64,000 bases of DNA from Clostridium sp. (GCA_021770825.1 JAETQD010000003.1:62001-126000); one strand, 5' to 3'. Shown: positions 16,964-26,226, numbered from the stretch's first letter. Notes: a model not told the origin generated them from the letters alone. Numbers and translations: made by a program.

Positions 16964-17880
16964 ATGACATTGACCCAATTAAAATACGTGATCGCCATTG
17001 CAGACACCGGCTCCATGAATGAGGCGGCCAAGTCCTTATTTATCGCCCAGCCAAGCCTCTCCCAGTCCTTAAAGGAGCTGGAGCAGGAAATCGGTGCGGA
17101 GCTGTTTTACCGGAACAACCGGGGAATGGTGGTGACGGCTGAGGGAGAGGAATTTTTAGGCTATGCCAGGCAGGTGGCGGAGCAGTACCGGCTCATGGAA
17201 TCCCGGTATGTGGAGAAGAAAAACATAAAAAAGAAATTCGGTGTCACCATGCAGCATTACACCTTTGCCGTCAATGCCTTTATTGAGATGGTGAAGCAGT
17301 TTGGAATGGACGAGTATGAGTTTGCCGTGCGGGAAGCGAAAACCCATGAGGTCATAGAGGATGTAAAAAACTTTAAAAGTGAAATCGGAATTCTCTATGT
17401 CAATGAGTTTAACCGGAAGGTGCTGTTTAAGCTTTTTAAGGAGTCAGACCTGGAGTTTCATCCCCTCATGGACTGCGGGATTTACGTTTACATGTGGAAG
17501 GGGCATCCGTTGGCCAAAAAGGAGGAGATTTCCCTGGAGGAGCTGGAGGAGTACCCCTGCCTTTCCTTTGAACAGGGCAGCTACAATTCCTTTTACTTTG
17601 CCGAAGAGGTGTTAAGCACCTACGGCTACAAGCGGCTCATCAAGGCCTGCGACAGAGCCACCTTTTAAATCTCATGGTGGGACTCAATGGCTATACCCTC
17701 TGCTCGGGAATCATCTGTGAGAGCTTAAACGGCTCCGAATACTGTGCAGTAAAGCTTAAGGGCGATGAGATCATGACCATCGGCTATCTGAAACGGAAGG
17801 GCATGGCCATAAGTCCTCTGGGCCAGAAATATCTGGAGGAGTTAAAAAAATACAGTCCCATAAAGCGGGAGGACATATAG
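16964..17880 (+). pseudogene. LysR family regulator, broken by a single-base frameshift
   Basis: HTH at the N-terminus (MTLTQLKYVIAIADTGSMNE, AAKSLFIAQPSLSQSLKELE), then a substrate-binding domain. The first frame runs 16964-17668 and stops in ACC TTT TAA. The second begins without a proper start and encodes the missing C-terminus (LMVGLNGYTLCSGIICESLN to 17880). One extra base in the cctttt run near 17662-17666 would restore a single ~305-residue protein (ATLLNLMVGLNGY). The ATG follows AGGAGG. Its place just before metY suggests it once regulated sulfur amino acid genes. A sequencing error in the homopolymer is the main alternative. Confidence 0.8.
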
Positions 17881-17906
17881 ATAAGTATACGAAAAAACGA
17901 ATGGAA

Positions 17907-17921
17907 ATAGGTAAAACCTAT
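17907..17921. promoter_or_regulatory. Palindromic operator candidate upstream of metY
   Basis: ATAGGT-AAA-ACCTAT, a perfect six-base inverted repeat with the TA-rich ends typical of LysR sites, centred about 30 bases upstream of the metY -35. Confidence 0.5.
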
Positions 17922-17944
17922 AACCGGTCGCTTTTTTTACATAT

Positions 17945-17973
17945 TAGACGGATGAAAACGACTGTGTTATGAT
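17945..17973 (+). promoter_or_regulatory. Promoter candidate for metY
   Basis: TAGACG (17945-17950), 17-base spacer, TATGAT (17968-17973). The weak -35 fits an activated promoter. Confidence 0.5.
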
Positions 17974-18018
17974 GTTCCCATGAAATGAAAGTACTGCATC
18001 TGAAAGGAGACTTGCCAT

Positions 18019-19305
18019 ATGAGAAACTTTAAATTTGAGACCTTACAGCTTCATGTCGGACAGGAACAGCCGGACCCGGTGACCGATGCCAGGGCAGTGC
18101 CGATTTACCAGACCTCGTCTTATGTATTCAGAAACTGCGATCATGCTGCAGCCAGATTCGGCTTAAGCGATCCGGGAAATATATATGGAAGACTGACCAA
18201 TCCCACAGAGGATGTGTTTGAAAAGAGAATAGCAGCTTTGGAGGGTGGTGTGGCAGCATTGGCTGTGGCATCCGGAGCGGCTGCCATTGCCTATACCTTC
18301 CAGAACCTGGCCCATGCAGGCGATCATATTGTGTCTGCCAAAAACATTTACGGCGGCACCTATAATCTTCTGGCCCACACCCTGCCGGAGTACGGAATCA
18401 CTGCAGACTTTGTGGACCCGTTCAATTATGAAGAGGTGGAGGCTGCCATCCGGGAAAACACAAAGGCCATCCACATCGAAACCCTGGGAAATCCCAATTC
18501 TGATGTGGTGGATATTGAAAAACTGGCTTCCATCGCCCATGCCCATAAGATTCCTCTGGTGGTGGACAACACCTTTGCAACCCCCTATCTGGTCCGCCCC
18601 ATTGAATACGGCGCTGATATTGTGGTCCATTCCGCAACAAAATTCATCGGCGGCCATGGAACCACCATCGGCGGCGTAATCGTGGACAGCGGAAACTTTG
18701 ACTGGGAAGCCAGCGGTAAATTCCCCTCCCTTACAGAACCCAACCCCAGCTATCATGGAGTCAGCTTCACAAAAGCCGTGGGCGCCGCAGCCTTTGTCAC
18801 AAAAATCCGGGCTGTCCTCTTACGCGACACAGGGGCCACGATTTCCCCGTTCCATGCGTTCATCTTCCTTCAGGGGTTGGAAACCCTGTCTCTCAGGGTG
18901 GAGCGCCATGTGGAAAACGCCCTCAAGGTGGTGGAGTATTTAAAGAACCATCCGCAGGTAGAAAAGGTTCACCATCCGTCCGTTTCCGAGGATCCGGCCC
19001 AGAGAGCTCTTTATGAGAAATATTTCCCAAATGGAGGCGGCTCCATTTTTACCTTTGAGATCAAGGGCGATGATAAAAAGGCCAAAGATTTCATCGATCA
19101 TCTGGAATTATTCTCCCTTCTGGCCAACGTGGCAGATGTGAAATCCCTGGTGATTCATCCGGCTTCCACAACCCATTCCCAGTTAAATGAGGAAGAGCTT
19201 AAGGACCAGGGAATCAAACCCAACACCATCCGTCTTTCCATCGGCACGGAGCACATCGATGATATTCTGGAGGACCTGGAAGAGGCTTTCCAGGCGGTGA
19301 AATAG
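18019..19305 (+). CDS. metY: O-acetylhomoserine sulfhydrylase
   Basis: A 428-residue PLP enzyme of the Cys/Met metabolism family. It makes homocysteine directly from O-acetylhomoserine and sulfide. N-terminal FETLQLHVGQEQPDPVTDAR, YGRLTNPTEDVFEKR and the PLP-lysine motif SATKFIGGHGTTIGG are typical, as is the length (~425-430). Strong ribosome site AAAGGAG. It heads the methionine cluster with metF and metH. Confidence 0.95.
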   Translation: MRNFKFETLQLHVGQEQPDPVTDARAVPIYQTSSYVFRNCDHAAARFGLSDPGNIYGRLTNPTEDVFEKRIAALEGGVAALAVASGAAAIAYTFQNLAHAGDHIVSAKNIYGGTYNLLAHTLPEYGITADFVDPFNYEEVEAAIRENTKAIHIETLGNPNSDVVDIEKLASIAHAHKIPLVVDNTFATPYLVRPIEYGADIVVHSATKFIGGHGTTIGGVIVDSGNFDWEASGKFPSLTEPNPSYHGVSFTKAVGAAAFVTKIRAVLLRDTGATISPFHAFIFLQGLETLSLRVERHVENALKVVEYLKNHPQVEKVHHPSVSEDPAQRALYEKYFPNGGGSIFTFEIKGDDKKAKDFIDHLELFSLLANVADVKSLVIHPASTTHSQLNEEELKDQGIKPNTIRLSIGTEHIDDILEDLEEAFQAVK

Positions 19306-19375
19306 GTTTTTGTGGATTTTTGAAGCATTTTGTGCTATTTTAAATCGTAACAACTTTTAAATAGAGAGGCAGCTT

Positions 19376-20236
19376 ATGAAAATCAGAGATATCCTGGCGC
19401 AGGAAAAGCCTGTGCTTTCCTTTGAAGTATTTCCGCCCAAAAGGGACGATGCCTATGAGGTGGTAGAGAAGGCGGCTTCGGAAATTGCGAAGCTTTCCCC
19501 ATCCTTTATGAGCGTAACCTACGGGGCCGGAGGCGGAACCAGCAAACATACCGTGGACATTGCGGCCAGTCTGGCAAAAAATTACGGAGTCACCTCCATG
19601 GCCCATTTATCCTGTGTTTCCTCCACCAGAGAGCATGTGAGAAACATGGTGGAGCAGTTTAAGGAAAACGGAATTGAGAATATTCTGGCTCTCCGCGGGG
19701 ATATCCCCGCGGACGGCCATGTGGAGAAGGACTACCGCTATGCCAGCGAGCTGGTCTGTGAGCTTAAGTCCATGGGAGACTTCTGCATTGGCGGAGCCTG
19801 TTATCCGGAAGGCCATCCGGAATCCAAAAACAAAGAGGAGGACATTCTCCATCTGAAGGAAAAGGTGGACGCCGGCTGCGATTTTCTGACCACCCAGATG
19901 TTTTTTGACAACAACCTGTTTTACAATTTCCTTTACCGGATCCGGGACAAGGGAATTAAAGTTCCGGTTGTGGCAGGAATCATGCCGGTGACCAATGCCA
20001 AACAGATTAAACGAATCCTTTCCATGTCCGAAACCTATCTTCCCACGAGGTTTAAGATGCTTTTAGACAAGTTTGGCGACAATCCGGCGGCCATGAAGCA
20101 GGCGGGTATTGCATACACCACAGAGCAGATCATCGATCTGGTGGCCAACGATGTCCATGCCATCCATATTTATTCCATGAACAGGCCGGATGTGGCAGAG
20201 CAGATTAAAAAGAGCCTGTCAGAAATCATTGTTTAA
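19376..20236 (+). CDS. metF: 5,10-methylenetetrahydrofolate reductase
   Basis: A 286-residue flavoprotein that reduces methylene-THF to 5-methyl-THF, the methyl donor for MetH downstream. Visible: SFEVFPPKRDD, FMSVTYGAGGGTSKHT, LALRGDIP, CDFLTTQMFFDN and PVVAGIMPVTNAKQI, all MetF signatures in the correct order. The length is normal. It is followed after 12 bases by the reactivation-domain gene, so metF, that gene and metH form one operon. Confidence 0.96.
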   Translation: MKIRDILAQEKPVLSFEVFPPKRDDAYEVVEKAASEIAKLSPSFMSVTYGAGGGTSKHTVDIAASLAKNYGVTSMAHLSCVSSTREHVRNMVEQFKENGIENILALRGDIPADGHVEKDYRYASELVCELKSMGDFCIGGACYPEGHPESKNKEEDILHLKEKVDAGCDFLTTQMFFDNNLFYNFLYRIRDKGIKVPVVAGIMPVTNAKQIKRILSMSETYLPTRFKMLLDKFGDNPAAMKQAGIAYTTEQIIDLVANDVHAIHIYSMNRPDVAEQIKKSLSEIIV

Positions 20237-20248
20237 AAGGGCGGATCC

Positions 20249-20890
20249 ATGGAGATTGACAGAAAAGAAGTATACCGCTATCTGGGCTACGGCACCCATC
20301 CGGTGGACGAAGAGACCAGAAAGCTGGCGGAAACATGCATTGAGGAACTGGACCGGGCAGCAGACCATAAGGTGTTAATGCGGGAGTTCCCCTTAACCAT
20401 AACGGAGGACGGTCTCATCGACGGTGGCTGTTTCCGTACAAAAAGCAAGAATCTTTCAAAGAACCTGGGCGGATGCGGCCAGGTTCTTGTGATGGCAGTG
20501 ACTTTGGGAGCCGGGGTGGACCGGCTTCTGGCCCGTTACGGAAGGCTGTCCGTGGCTAAAGCCGTTGTGATGCAGGCTGCGGCCGCTGCCATGGTGGAGG
20601 CCTGGTGCAATGAGGTCTGCACGGGCTGGAAACAGGACTATGAAACAAAGGGGCTGTATCTGAGGCCGAGGTTTTCTCCCGGCTACGGAGACTTTTCCCT
20701 TTCCTGCCAGGAGCAGATTTTAAACGGCCTGGAGGCGGGAAAGCGAATTGGTATCACGCTCACAGAGGGAGGGCTCATGATGCCCTCCAAGTCGGTGACG
20801 GCGGTGATCGGAGTCAGTCCCCATAAGGAGTTCTGCCATGTGGAGGGCTGTGAGGCCTGTACAAAGACAGACTGCCTTTACCGCAGATAA
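20249..20890 (+). CDS. Methionine synthase reactivation-domain protein (stand-alone)
   Basis: 213 residues matching the C-terminal activation (AdoMet-binding) domain of cobalamin-dependent methionine synthase, here encoded as a separate gene. RPRFSPGYGDFSL holds the RxxxGYGD AdoMet-binding motif. The Cys-rich tail (CHVEGCEACTKTDC) is frequent in stand-alone versions. It probably re-methylates cob(II)alamin on the MetH encoded next, which lacks this domain. Confidence 0.9.
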   Translation: MEIDRKEVYRYLGYGTHPVDEETRKLAETCIEELDRAADHKVLMREFPLTITEDGLIDGGCFRTKSKNLSKNLGGCGQVLVMAVTLGAGVDRLLARYGRLSVAKAVVMQAAAAAMVEAWCNEVCTGWKQDYETKGLYLRPRFSPGYGDFSLSCQEQILNGLEAGKRIGITLTEGGLMMPSKSVTAVIGVSPHKEFCHVEGCEACTKTDCLYRR

Positions 20891-20917
20891 ACAGAATGGA
20901 TAGGACGGAGGTTTCGT

Positions 20918-23368
20918 ATGGAAATACGCGAGGAATTGAGAAAAAAACGGCTATTTTTTGACGGAGGAATGGGGAGTCTTTTGCAGGCCAGGGGACTTAA
21001 GCCCGGGGAGCTCCCGGAAACCTGGAACCTCCTGCATCCTGATATTATAGAAAGTATCCACAGGGAATATCTGGAAGCCGGGGCCGATGTGGTGACCACC
21101 AATACGTTTGGTCTCAACCGGTTCAAATTTAAAGAAGAGGACGGATATTCCGTAAAGGAGATGGTGACTGCAGCCGTAAGCCATGCGAGGCGGGCGGTAA
21201 AACTGGCAGGCCATGGATATGTGGCTCTGGATTTGGGCCCCACGGGAAAGCTTTTAGCGCCTTACGGCAGCCTGGAATTCGAGGATGCCTGCGATGCCTA
21301 TAAAGAGGTGGTGGAGGCCGGAGAGAAGGCAGGAGCCGATCTTGTGATCATTGAAACCATGGGGGACAGCTACGAGCTTAAAGCCGCGGTTCTGGCGGCA
21401 AAGGAAGCCGGAGCTCTGCCCGTTTTTGCCACAGTGACCCTGGATGAAAAGGGGAAAATGCTGACCGGAGGCAATGTGGAGTCGGTGACAGCCCTTTTAG
21501 AGGGCCTTGGAGTGGATGTGATCGGCTTAAACTGCGGACTGGGTCCCATCCAGCTTCTTCCGTTTTTAAAGCGTATGTATGCAGTTTCCTCCACCCCCAT
21601 TCTAGTGAATCCCAACGCAGGACTTCCAAGAAGTGAGGGCGGAGCCACCGTGTATGACATCGATTCCGATACCTTTGCAGCGGCCATGAAGGAGATGGCC
21701 GAAAACGGGGCCTCGGTTTTAGGCGGCTGCTGCGGAACCACGCCGGAGCACATAAAAAAGACCAGAGAGCTCTGCTTTTCAGTGCCCCTTCCGGCGGTGG
21801 AGAAAAAGCAGAGAACCGTGATTTCCTCCTATTCCCATGCGGTGGAATTCGGCGGCCGTCCGGTGATCATCGGCGAGCGCATCAACCCCACCGGAAAGCC
21901 CCGGTTTAAGCAGGCTTTAAAGGAACATGACCTGGATTATATTCTGAATGTGGCGGCAGCCCAGCAGGAGAGCCGGGCGGATGTTCTGGATGTGAATGTG
22001 GGCCTTCCGGGAATTGATGAGCCGAAGATGATGGTGGACGTGGTGAAGGAGCTTCAGAGTGTGGTGGATTTGCCCCTTCAGATCGACACCTCCAACATAA
22101 GCGCCGTGGAGCAGGCCATGCGTGTGTATAACGGAAAGCCGCTGATCAACTCGGTGAACGGAAAACGGGAGGTGATGGAGGCTGTATTCCCGTTGGTAAA
22201 GCATTACGGCGGCGTGGTGGTGGCCCTCTGCCTGGATGAGGACGGAATCCCGGATACGGCAGACGGACGGATTGCCGTGGCGGAAAAAATCTATGAAACG
22301 GCGGCTTCCTATGGAATCGGAAAGGAAGATATTCTGGTGGACGCCCTCTGCATGGCGGTGAGCTCCGACAAAAACGGTGCCCTCACCACTCTGGAAACGG
22401 TGCGGCGGATTACAGAGGAGTATGGCGGAAGAACCGTTCTCGGGGTATCCAATGTGTCCTTTGGCCTTCCCATGCGGGAGAACATCAACGCGGCCTTTTT
22501 CCTGATGGCCTTAAGAAACGGGCTCTCGGCGGGAATCATCAATCCCAATTCCGAGGCCATGATGTCTGTCTATGACAGCTTTTTGGTGCTGACGGCCCAG
22601 GATGAAAACTGCGGGCGCTACATCGGTGTCTATGGTCCGAAGGAGGCGGAGAAAAAGCGGGCGAAGGAGCTGGAAAAGAAAGAGAGCGCCCGAATAAAGG
22701 AAGAAGCGAAGGCAGAGGGAAAGAAAGCAGATGAAAGCAAGACAGAAGAAGTTTCGCCCTTAAAAAAGTATATTTTGAGGGGAATGGCAAGCGGTGCCAG
22801 GGAAGCGGCTTCGGAAGCCCTTAAAACCAGAGATGCCCTCTCCATCATAAACAGTGACCTGATTCCCGCCCTGGACGAGGTGGGAAAGGGATTTGAGGCC
22901 GGGACCGTGTTCCTGCCCCAGCTTCTCATGAGCGCCGAGGCGGCCAAGGCGGCCTTTGCCGTGATGAAGGAGAAGATGACTGTAGACGGTGTGGCGGAGG
23001 AAAAGAAGGGAATCGTGATTTTGGCCACCGTAAAGGGCGATATCCATGATATTGGAAAGAATATTGTAAAAGTACTTCTGGAAAACTACGGATTCCAGGT
23101 TCTGGACCTGGGCCGCGATGTGCCGCCGGAGACCGTGGTGGACTGCGCCATAAAGGAACATGTCCCGGTGGTGGGGTTAAGCGCCCTCATGACCACAACG
23201 GTTCCTTCCATGGAGGAGACCATCAAACAGCTTAAAAGCAAGGCCCCCTGGGTCAAAATCATGGTGGGCGGAGCCGTCCTGACCAAAGAATACGCAGATT
23301 CCATCGGGGCTGACGGCTACTGTAAGGATGCCATGGCTTCGGTAAAATTTGCTATGGAATATATTTAG
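20918..23368 (+). CDS. metH: Cobalamin-dependent methionine synthase without activation domain
   Basis: 816 residues against about 1,150-1,230 for full MetH. Domains in order: homocysteine methyltransferase (about 1-290; zinc ligands in NCG near 205 and GGCCGTTPEHI near 270), pterin-binding methyltransferase (about 310-580; GERINPTGKPRFKQAL), a charged Lys/Glu linker (about 570-610), cobalamin cap (about 610-690) and cobalamin-binding Rossmann domain with GDIHDIGKN (His about 709). The reactivation domain is supplied by the preceding gene. Completes homocysteine to methionine. Confidence 0.95.
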   Translation: MEIREELRKKRLFFDGGMGSLLQARGLKPGELPETWNLLHPDIIESIHREYLEAGADVVTTNTFGLNRFKFKEEDGYSVKEMVTAAVSHARRAVKLAGHGYVALDLGPTGKLLAPYGSLEFEDACDAYKEVVEAGEKAGADLVIIETMGDSYELKAAVLAAKEAGALPVFATVTLDEKGKMLTGGNVESVTALLEGLGVDVIGLNCGLGPIQLLPFLKRMYAVSSTPILVNPNAGLPRSEGGATVYDIDSDTFAAAMKEMAENGASVLGGCCGTTPEHIKKTRELCFSVPLPAVEKKQRTVISSYSHAVEFGGRPVIIGERINPTGKPRFKQALKEHDLDYILNVAAAQQESRADVLDVNVGLPGIDEPKMMVDVVKELQSVVDLPLQIDTSNISAVEQAMRVYNGKPLINSVNGKREVMEAVFPLVKHYGGVVVALCLDEDGIPDTADGRIAVAEKIYETAASYGIGKEDILVDALCMAVSSDKNGALTTLETVRRITEEYGGRTVLGVSNVSFGLPMRENINAAFFLMALRNGLSAGIINPNSEAMMSVYDSFLVLTAQDENCGRYIGVYGPKEAEKKRAKELEKKESARIKEEAKAEGKKADESKTEEVSPLKKYILRGMASGAREAASEALKTRDALSIINSDLIPALDEVGKGFEAGTVFLPQLLMSAEAAKAAFAVMKEKMTVDGVAEEKKGIVILATVKGDIHDIGKNIVKVLLENYGFQVLDLGRDVPPETVVDCAIKEHVPVVGLSALMTTTVPSMEETIKQLKSKAPWVKIMVGGAVLTKEYADSIGADGYCKDAMASVKFAMEYI

Positions 23369-23392
23369 AACGCGTTAAAAAGCCGGAATTGA

Positions 23393-23421
23393 TTGACACC
23401 TATTTGTCAACGTGGTATATT
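23393..23421 (+). promoter_or_regulatory. Promoter P1 of alanine/glycine symporter with embedded operator
   Basis: TTGACA (23393-23398), 17-base spacer, TATATT (23416-23421). The -35 is one arm of a perfect palindrome TTGACA-N6-TGTCAA (23393-23410), a likely repressor site. Confidence 0.75.
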
Positions 23422-23448
23422 GTAAGAGTAATAGATAAAATCTATAAT
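23420..23448 (+). promoter_or_regulatory. Promoter P2 of alanine/glycine symporter
   Basis: TTGTAA (23420-23425), 17-base spacer, TATAAT (23443-23448). Its -35 overlaps the -10 of P1, so the two promoters could not be used together. Confidence 0.6.
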
Positions 23449-23474
23449 GGCGTACAAAGAATATTGATAAAGAA

Positions 23475-23606
23475 AATACCTATGGGGTAAGGTATTGGGA
23501 CTGTATGATGTATGCCGGAAGGGGGAAAATCAAAGATTTTATTGCTTACATATACCCCCCTAGTCTCTGTTGAAGGTTCCCGTGAATGCGGGGACCGGGA
23601 TGTGAA
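23475..23606 (+). promoter_or_regulatory. Structured 5' leader of symporter gene (class unknown)
   Basis: The ~170-nt leader folds into several stems: aatacc/ggtatt (about 23475-23496), an outer gggact/agtctc pairing (about 23497-23568) enclosing ggggg/ccccc and an inner aaaatc-aaa-gatttt hairpin (about 23526-23540), then ggttccc/gggacc-like pairings (23575-23598). It resembles a riboswitch or attenuator but matches no class I can name; glycine riboswitch core motifs are absent. Confidence 0.45.
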
Positions 23607-23623
23607 AAATAGGAGGAAAATCA

Positions 23624-25018
23624 ATGCAGGCATTAAACGAAACACTGCTTCCCATTGTGCAGACAATCAATGGATATCTGTCCGACTATGTTCTGATCGT
23701 TTTACTGCTGGGAGCCGGACTGTTCTTCAGCTTTAAGACAAAATTTGTTCAGGTCCGCTGCTTTGGCGAAGGAATGAAAAAGGTATTTGGAAACCTCACG
23801 TTATCCGGCACAAAGCATGAGAGCGGTATGAGTTCCTTCCAGGCTCTCGCCACCGCTATCGCGGCCCAGGTAGGTACCGGAAATATCGTTGGTGCATCCG
23901 GAGCCATCTTAACCGGAGGTCCCGGAGCTATTTTCTGGATGTGGGTGATCGCGTTCTTCGGTATGGCAACCATCTATGCCGAGGCGGTTTTGGCTCAGAA
24001 AACCCGCATTAAAAATGCAGCAGGCGAAATTCTCGGCGGCCCGGTTTATTACATTCAGACAGCCTTCAAAGGCGGATTCGGCAAGTTCCTTGCAGGCTTC
24101 TTTGCCGTAGCAATTATCCTGGCTTTAGGTTTCACCGGATGTATGGTTCAGTCCAACTCCATCGGCTCCACGTTCAGCACAGCCTTTGGTATCCCGTCCT
24201 GGATTGTAGGCGTAATTCTTGTTGCAATCTGCGGATTCATTTTCATGGGCGGTGTTCAGCGTCTGGCTTCCGTTACAGAAAAAATCGTTCCGATCATGGC
24301 AGCCTTATTCCTGCTTGGCGGAGTGATCGTTCTGGTAATGCGGATCCAGTACATTCCGGCAACCATCGGAATGATCTTCAAATATGCATTCCAGCCCCAG
24401 GCCATCGTCGGCGGTGCCTTCGGTATGGCACTCAAGGCTGCAGTGAGCCAGGGCGTAAAGCGCGGCCTGTTCTCCAATGAAGCTGGTATGGGTTCTACTC
24501 CCCATGCACATGCACTGGCCAATGTAAGCGAGCCCCATGAGCAGGGCTGCGTGGCCATGATCGGTGTTTTCATTGACACATTCGTGGTTCTGTCCTTAAA
24601 TGCACTGGTTATTATCTGTACCCTTTATACCGCAGACGGTCCTCTGGCCGGCGGATATACAGGAGCCGTTACAGAAACCATCAATAAAACCAACCTGGCC
24701 CAGACGGCTTTCGGCGCAGTATTCGGCGCAAGCCTTGGAGCAAAATTTGTGGCCATTGCACTGTTCTTCTTTGCATTCTCCACAATTTTAAGCTGGAACA
24801 TGTTTGGTAAGATCAATACAGAGTACCTGTTTGGAAAGAAGGGCGTTACGGTTTACACCATCATCTCTCTGGTATTTATTTTCCTGGGAACTCTGACTTC
24901 TTCGGATCTGGTTTGGGAGCTTTCCGATATGTTCAACCAGCTCATGGTACTTCCCAACGTTATTGGTCTGATTGGATGTGCCGGACTGGTACTTTCTCTG
25001 ACTAAGTTTAAAAAGTAA
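23624..25018 (+). CDS. Alanine/glycine:cation symporter (AGCS family)
   Basis: A 464-residue sodium:alanine/glycine symporter with about 11 membrane helices. Family marks: GAGLFFSFKTKFVQVRCFGE, SSFQALATAIAAQVGTGNIV (the AGCS cation-site motif), GAIFWMWVIAFFGMATIYAE and GLFSNEAGMGSTPHAHALAN. Normal length. The ATG follows AGGAGG. Monocistronic, with tandem promoters, a structured leader and a terminator. Confidence 0.95.
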   Translation: MQALNETLLPIVQTINGYLSDYVLIVLLLGAGLFFSFKTKFVQVRCFGEGMKKVFGNLTLSGTKHESGMSSFQALATAIAAQVGTGNIVGASGAILTGGPGAIFWMWVIAFFGMATIYAEAVLAQKTRIKNAAGEILGGPVYYIQTAFKGGFGKFLAGFFAVAIILALGFTGCMVQSNSIGSTFSTAFGIPSWIVGVILVAICGFIFMGGVQRLASVTEKIVPIMAALFLLGGVIVLVMRIQYIPATIGMIFKYAFQPQAIVGGAFGMALKAAVSQGVKRGLFSNEAGMGSTPHAHALANVSEPHEQGCVAMIGVFIDTFVVLSLNALVIICTLYTADGPLAGGYTGAVTETINKTNLAQTAFGAVFGASLGAKFVAIALFFFAFSTILSWNMFGKINTEYLFGKKGVTVYTIISLVFIFLGTLTSSDLVWELSDMFNQLMVLPNVIGLIGCAGLVLSLTKFKK

Positions 25019-25055
25019 CAACAGAGTACTGTTATATGACCCCCCCTTAATAAAA

Positions 25056-25086
25056 GGCCCTCCGCAGATACTGCAGAGGGCTTTTT
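25056..25086 (+). terminator. Terminator after symporter
   Basis: ggccctcc.gcag (25056-25067) pairs with ctgc.agagggc (25071-25081) and is followed by TTTTT. Confidence 0.88.
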
Positions 25087-25169
25087 GTGCGTGCGCCCGG
25101 CTGGCGCACGCTCTGATGGGCGATGGAAAAACAGCCACACCCGCTTCATGGGGCCGGGCTGTTACAGCA

Positions 25170-26054
25170 TTAAAGCATCGGTAAATAATATTCATGCAGA
25201 ATTTTTGCAAGGCGGTGTGCGTACTGATTGGGGTTACTTTTTCTGTATACCGCATAAAACAGCCTGGGACGGTAGATTGGCATGAGGGGACGGGTCACGA
25301 TATCGGGATAGGTGCCCACATCAACGAATTCGGGGAGAAAACCGACACCGCGGTCTGCATTGATCAGCAGAAGCTTTGTTTCATGGGAATTAACATAGTC
25401 AGCTGAGGCAGGACGGAAATGCCCCTTAAAGCAGTTGACAAGGGTCAGAAGAGAGTTCGCGTTCATGGTAATAATGTTCTGGGCCTGCAAGGAGGAAAGG
25501 TCGATGATCTCATTTTTGGCCAGCGGATTGTTTCTGTTTATGGCTAGGACCCATGGACGGTTGTGGAGAAGAATCTTTTCTGCATCATCTACGGTGATCA
25601 GATCAAAAAACTGGTCACTGGAAACGATCATATCCAGATGGCCGTGATTGAATTCTTCCACAAGCTCCCTATATTTAAACTGAACGAAATTGATCTGTGA
25701 AATTGCTTCTTTCCTGAGAAATTTCTGCATGACCGGAAAGAAAAGCTGGTGCTCATAGAGACCAATTCCGACTCTCACGAAATCTGATACACCTTTAGAA
25801 AGGTTCTGTACTCTGGCGACTGCCCTGTCATAGTCCACAAGAATCGGACGGATCAGATCGGACAGTTCCCGGCCGATGGGGGTCAGGGAAACCGAATGGC
25901 GGCTGCGGCTTAATAATTGAATTCCCAGCTCGCTCTCGATTGTATTAATTTTCCGGCTCATGGTTGCCTGAGTAATGTGGGCTTTCCTGGCTGCTTTTGT
26001 GAAGCTGAGCTCATCGGCGAGAAGGAGAAAGCAGCGAAGATTTTCTATTGTCAT
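25170..26054 (-). CDS. LysR family transcriptional regulator
   Basis: 294 residues. The N-terminal winged HTH (MTIENLRCFLLLADELSFTK, AARKAHITQATMSRKINTIE) and effector domain are complete. It is divergent from the creatininase/TRAP/M20 operon; palindromes in the shared 209-bp intergenic region are probable binding sites. It therefore most likely activates that operon in response to its substrate and represses itself, the usual LysR behaviour. Confidence 0.92.
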   Translation of the reverse strand: MTIENLRCFLLLADELSFTKAARKAHITQATMSRKINTIESELGIQLLSRSRHSVSLTPIGRELSDLIRPILVDYDRAVARVQNLSKGVSDFVRVGIGLYEHQLFFPVMQKFLRKEAISQINFVQFKYRELVEEFNHGHLDMIVSSDQFFDLITVDDAEKILLHNRPWVLAINRNNPLAKNEIIDLSSLQAQNIITMNANSLLTLVNCFKGHFRPASADYVNSHETKLLLINADRGVGFLPEFVDVGTYPDIVTRPLMPIYRPRLFYAVYRKSNPNQYAHRLAKILHEYYLPML

Positions 26055-26079
26055 AGGCGCCTCCCATTTGAAATAATTG

Positions 26080-26096
26080 GTAACAGTTCCTGTTAC
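26080..26096. promoter_or_regulatory. Operator candidate next to LysR gene
   Basis: GTAACAG-TTC-CTGTTAC, a perfect seven-base palindrome 26 bases upstream of the LysR start codon. Confidence 0.5.
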
Positions 26097-26163
26097 AGGT
26101 TAAAAAAGAAAAATGAAAAAATACACTGAAAAGACGAAATTATGCATCTTATTTTATCGTTTA

Positions 26164-26197
26164 TGATACTTTTACATAACAGGATTGAAAAGTATCA
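26164..26197. promoter_or_regulatory. Ten-base inverted repeat upstream of catabolic operon
   Basis: TGATACTTTT (26164-26173) and AAAAGTATCA (26188-26197), perfect arms with a 14-base spacer, just upstream of the operon promoter. Suits an activator site. Confidence 0.55.
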
Positions 26198-26217
26198 ATA
26201 ATATTGTACTGAAAACA

Positions 26218-26226
26218 TGATATAAT
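26218..26226 (+). promoter_or_regulatory. Extended -10 promoter of creatininase/TRAP operon
   Basis: TGATATAAT (26218-26226) with no convincing -35, consistent with LysR activation. The same nine bases form the promoter at 12216. Confidence 0.6.

Noticed and set aside
17655-17690. Programmed frameshift in the LysR gene
   Set aside because: No recognisable slippery heptamer plus stimulatory structure; a mutation or sequencing error in the short T run is simpler.
23475-23606. Glycine riboswitch ahead of the alanine/glycine symporter
   Set aside because: The conserved glycine aptamer core segments are not found, so it is listed only as an unclassified structured leader.
26080-26096. GTAACAGTTC here equals the end of the modular repeat at 32441
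   Set aside because: Only ten bases match and none of the other repeat modules is present; it is explained as part of a LysR-type palindrome.
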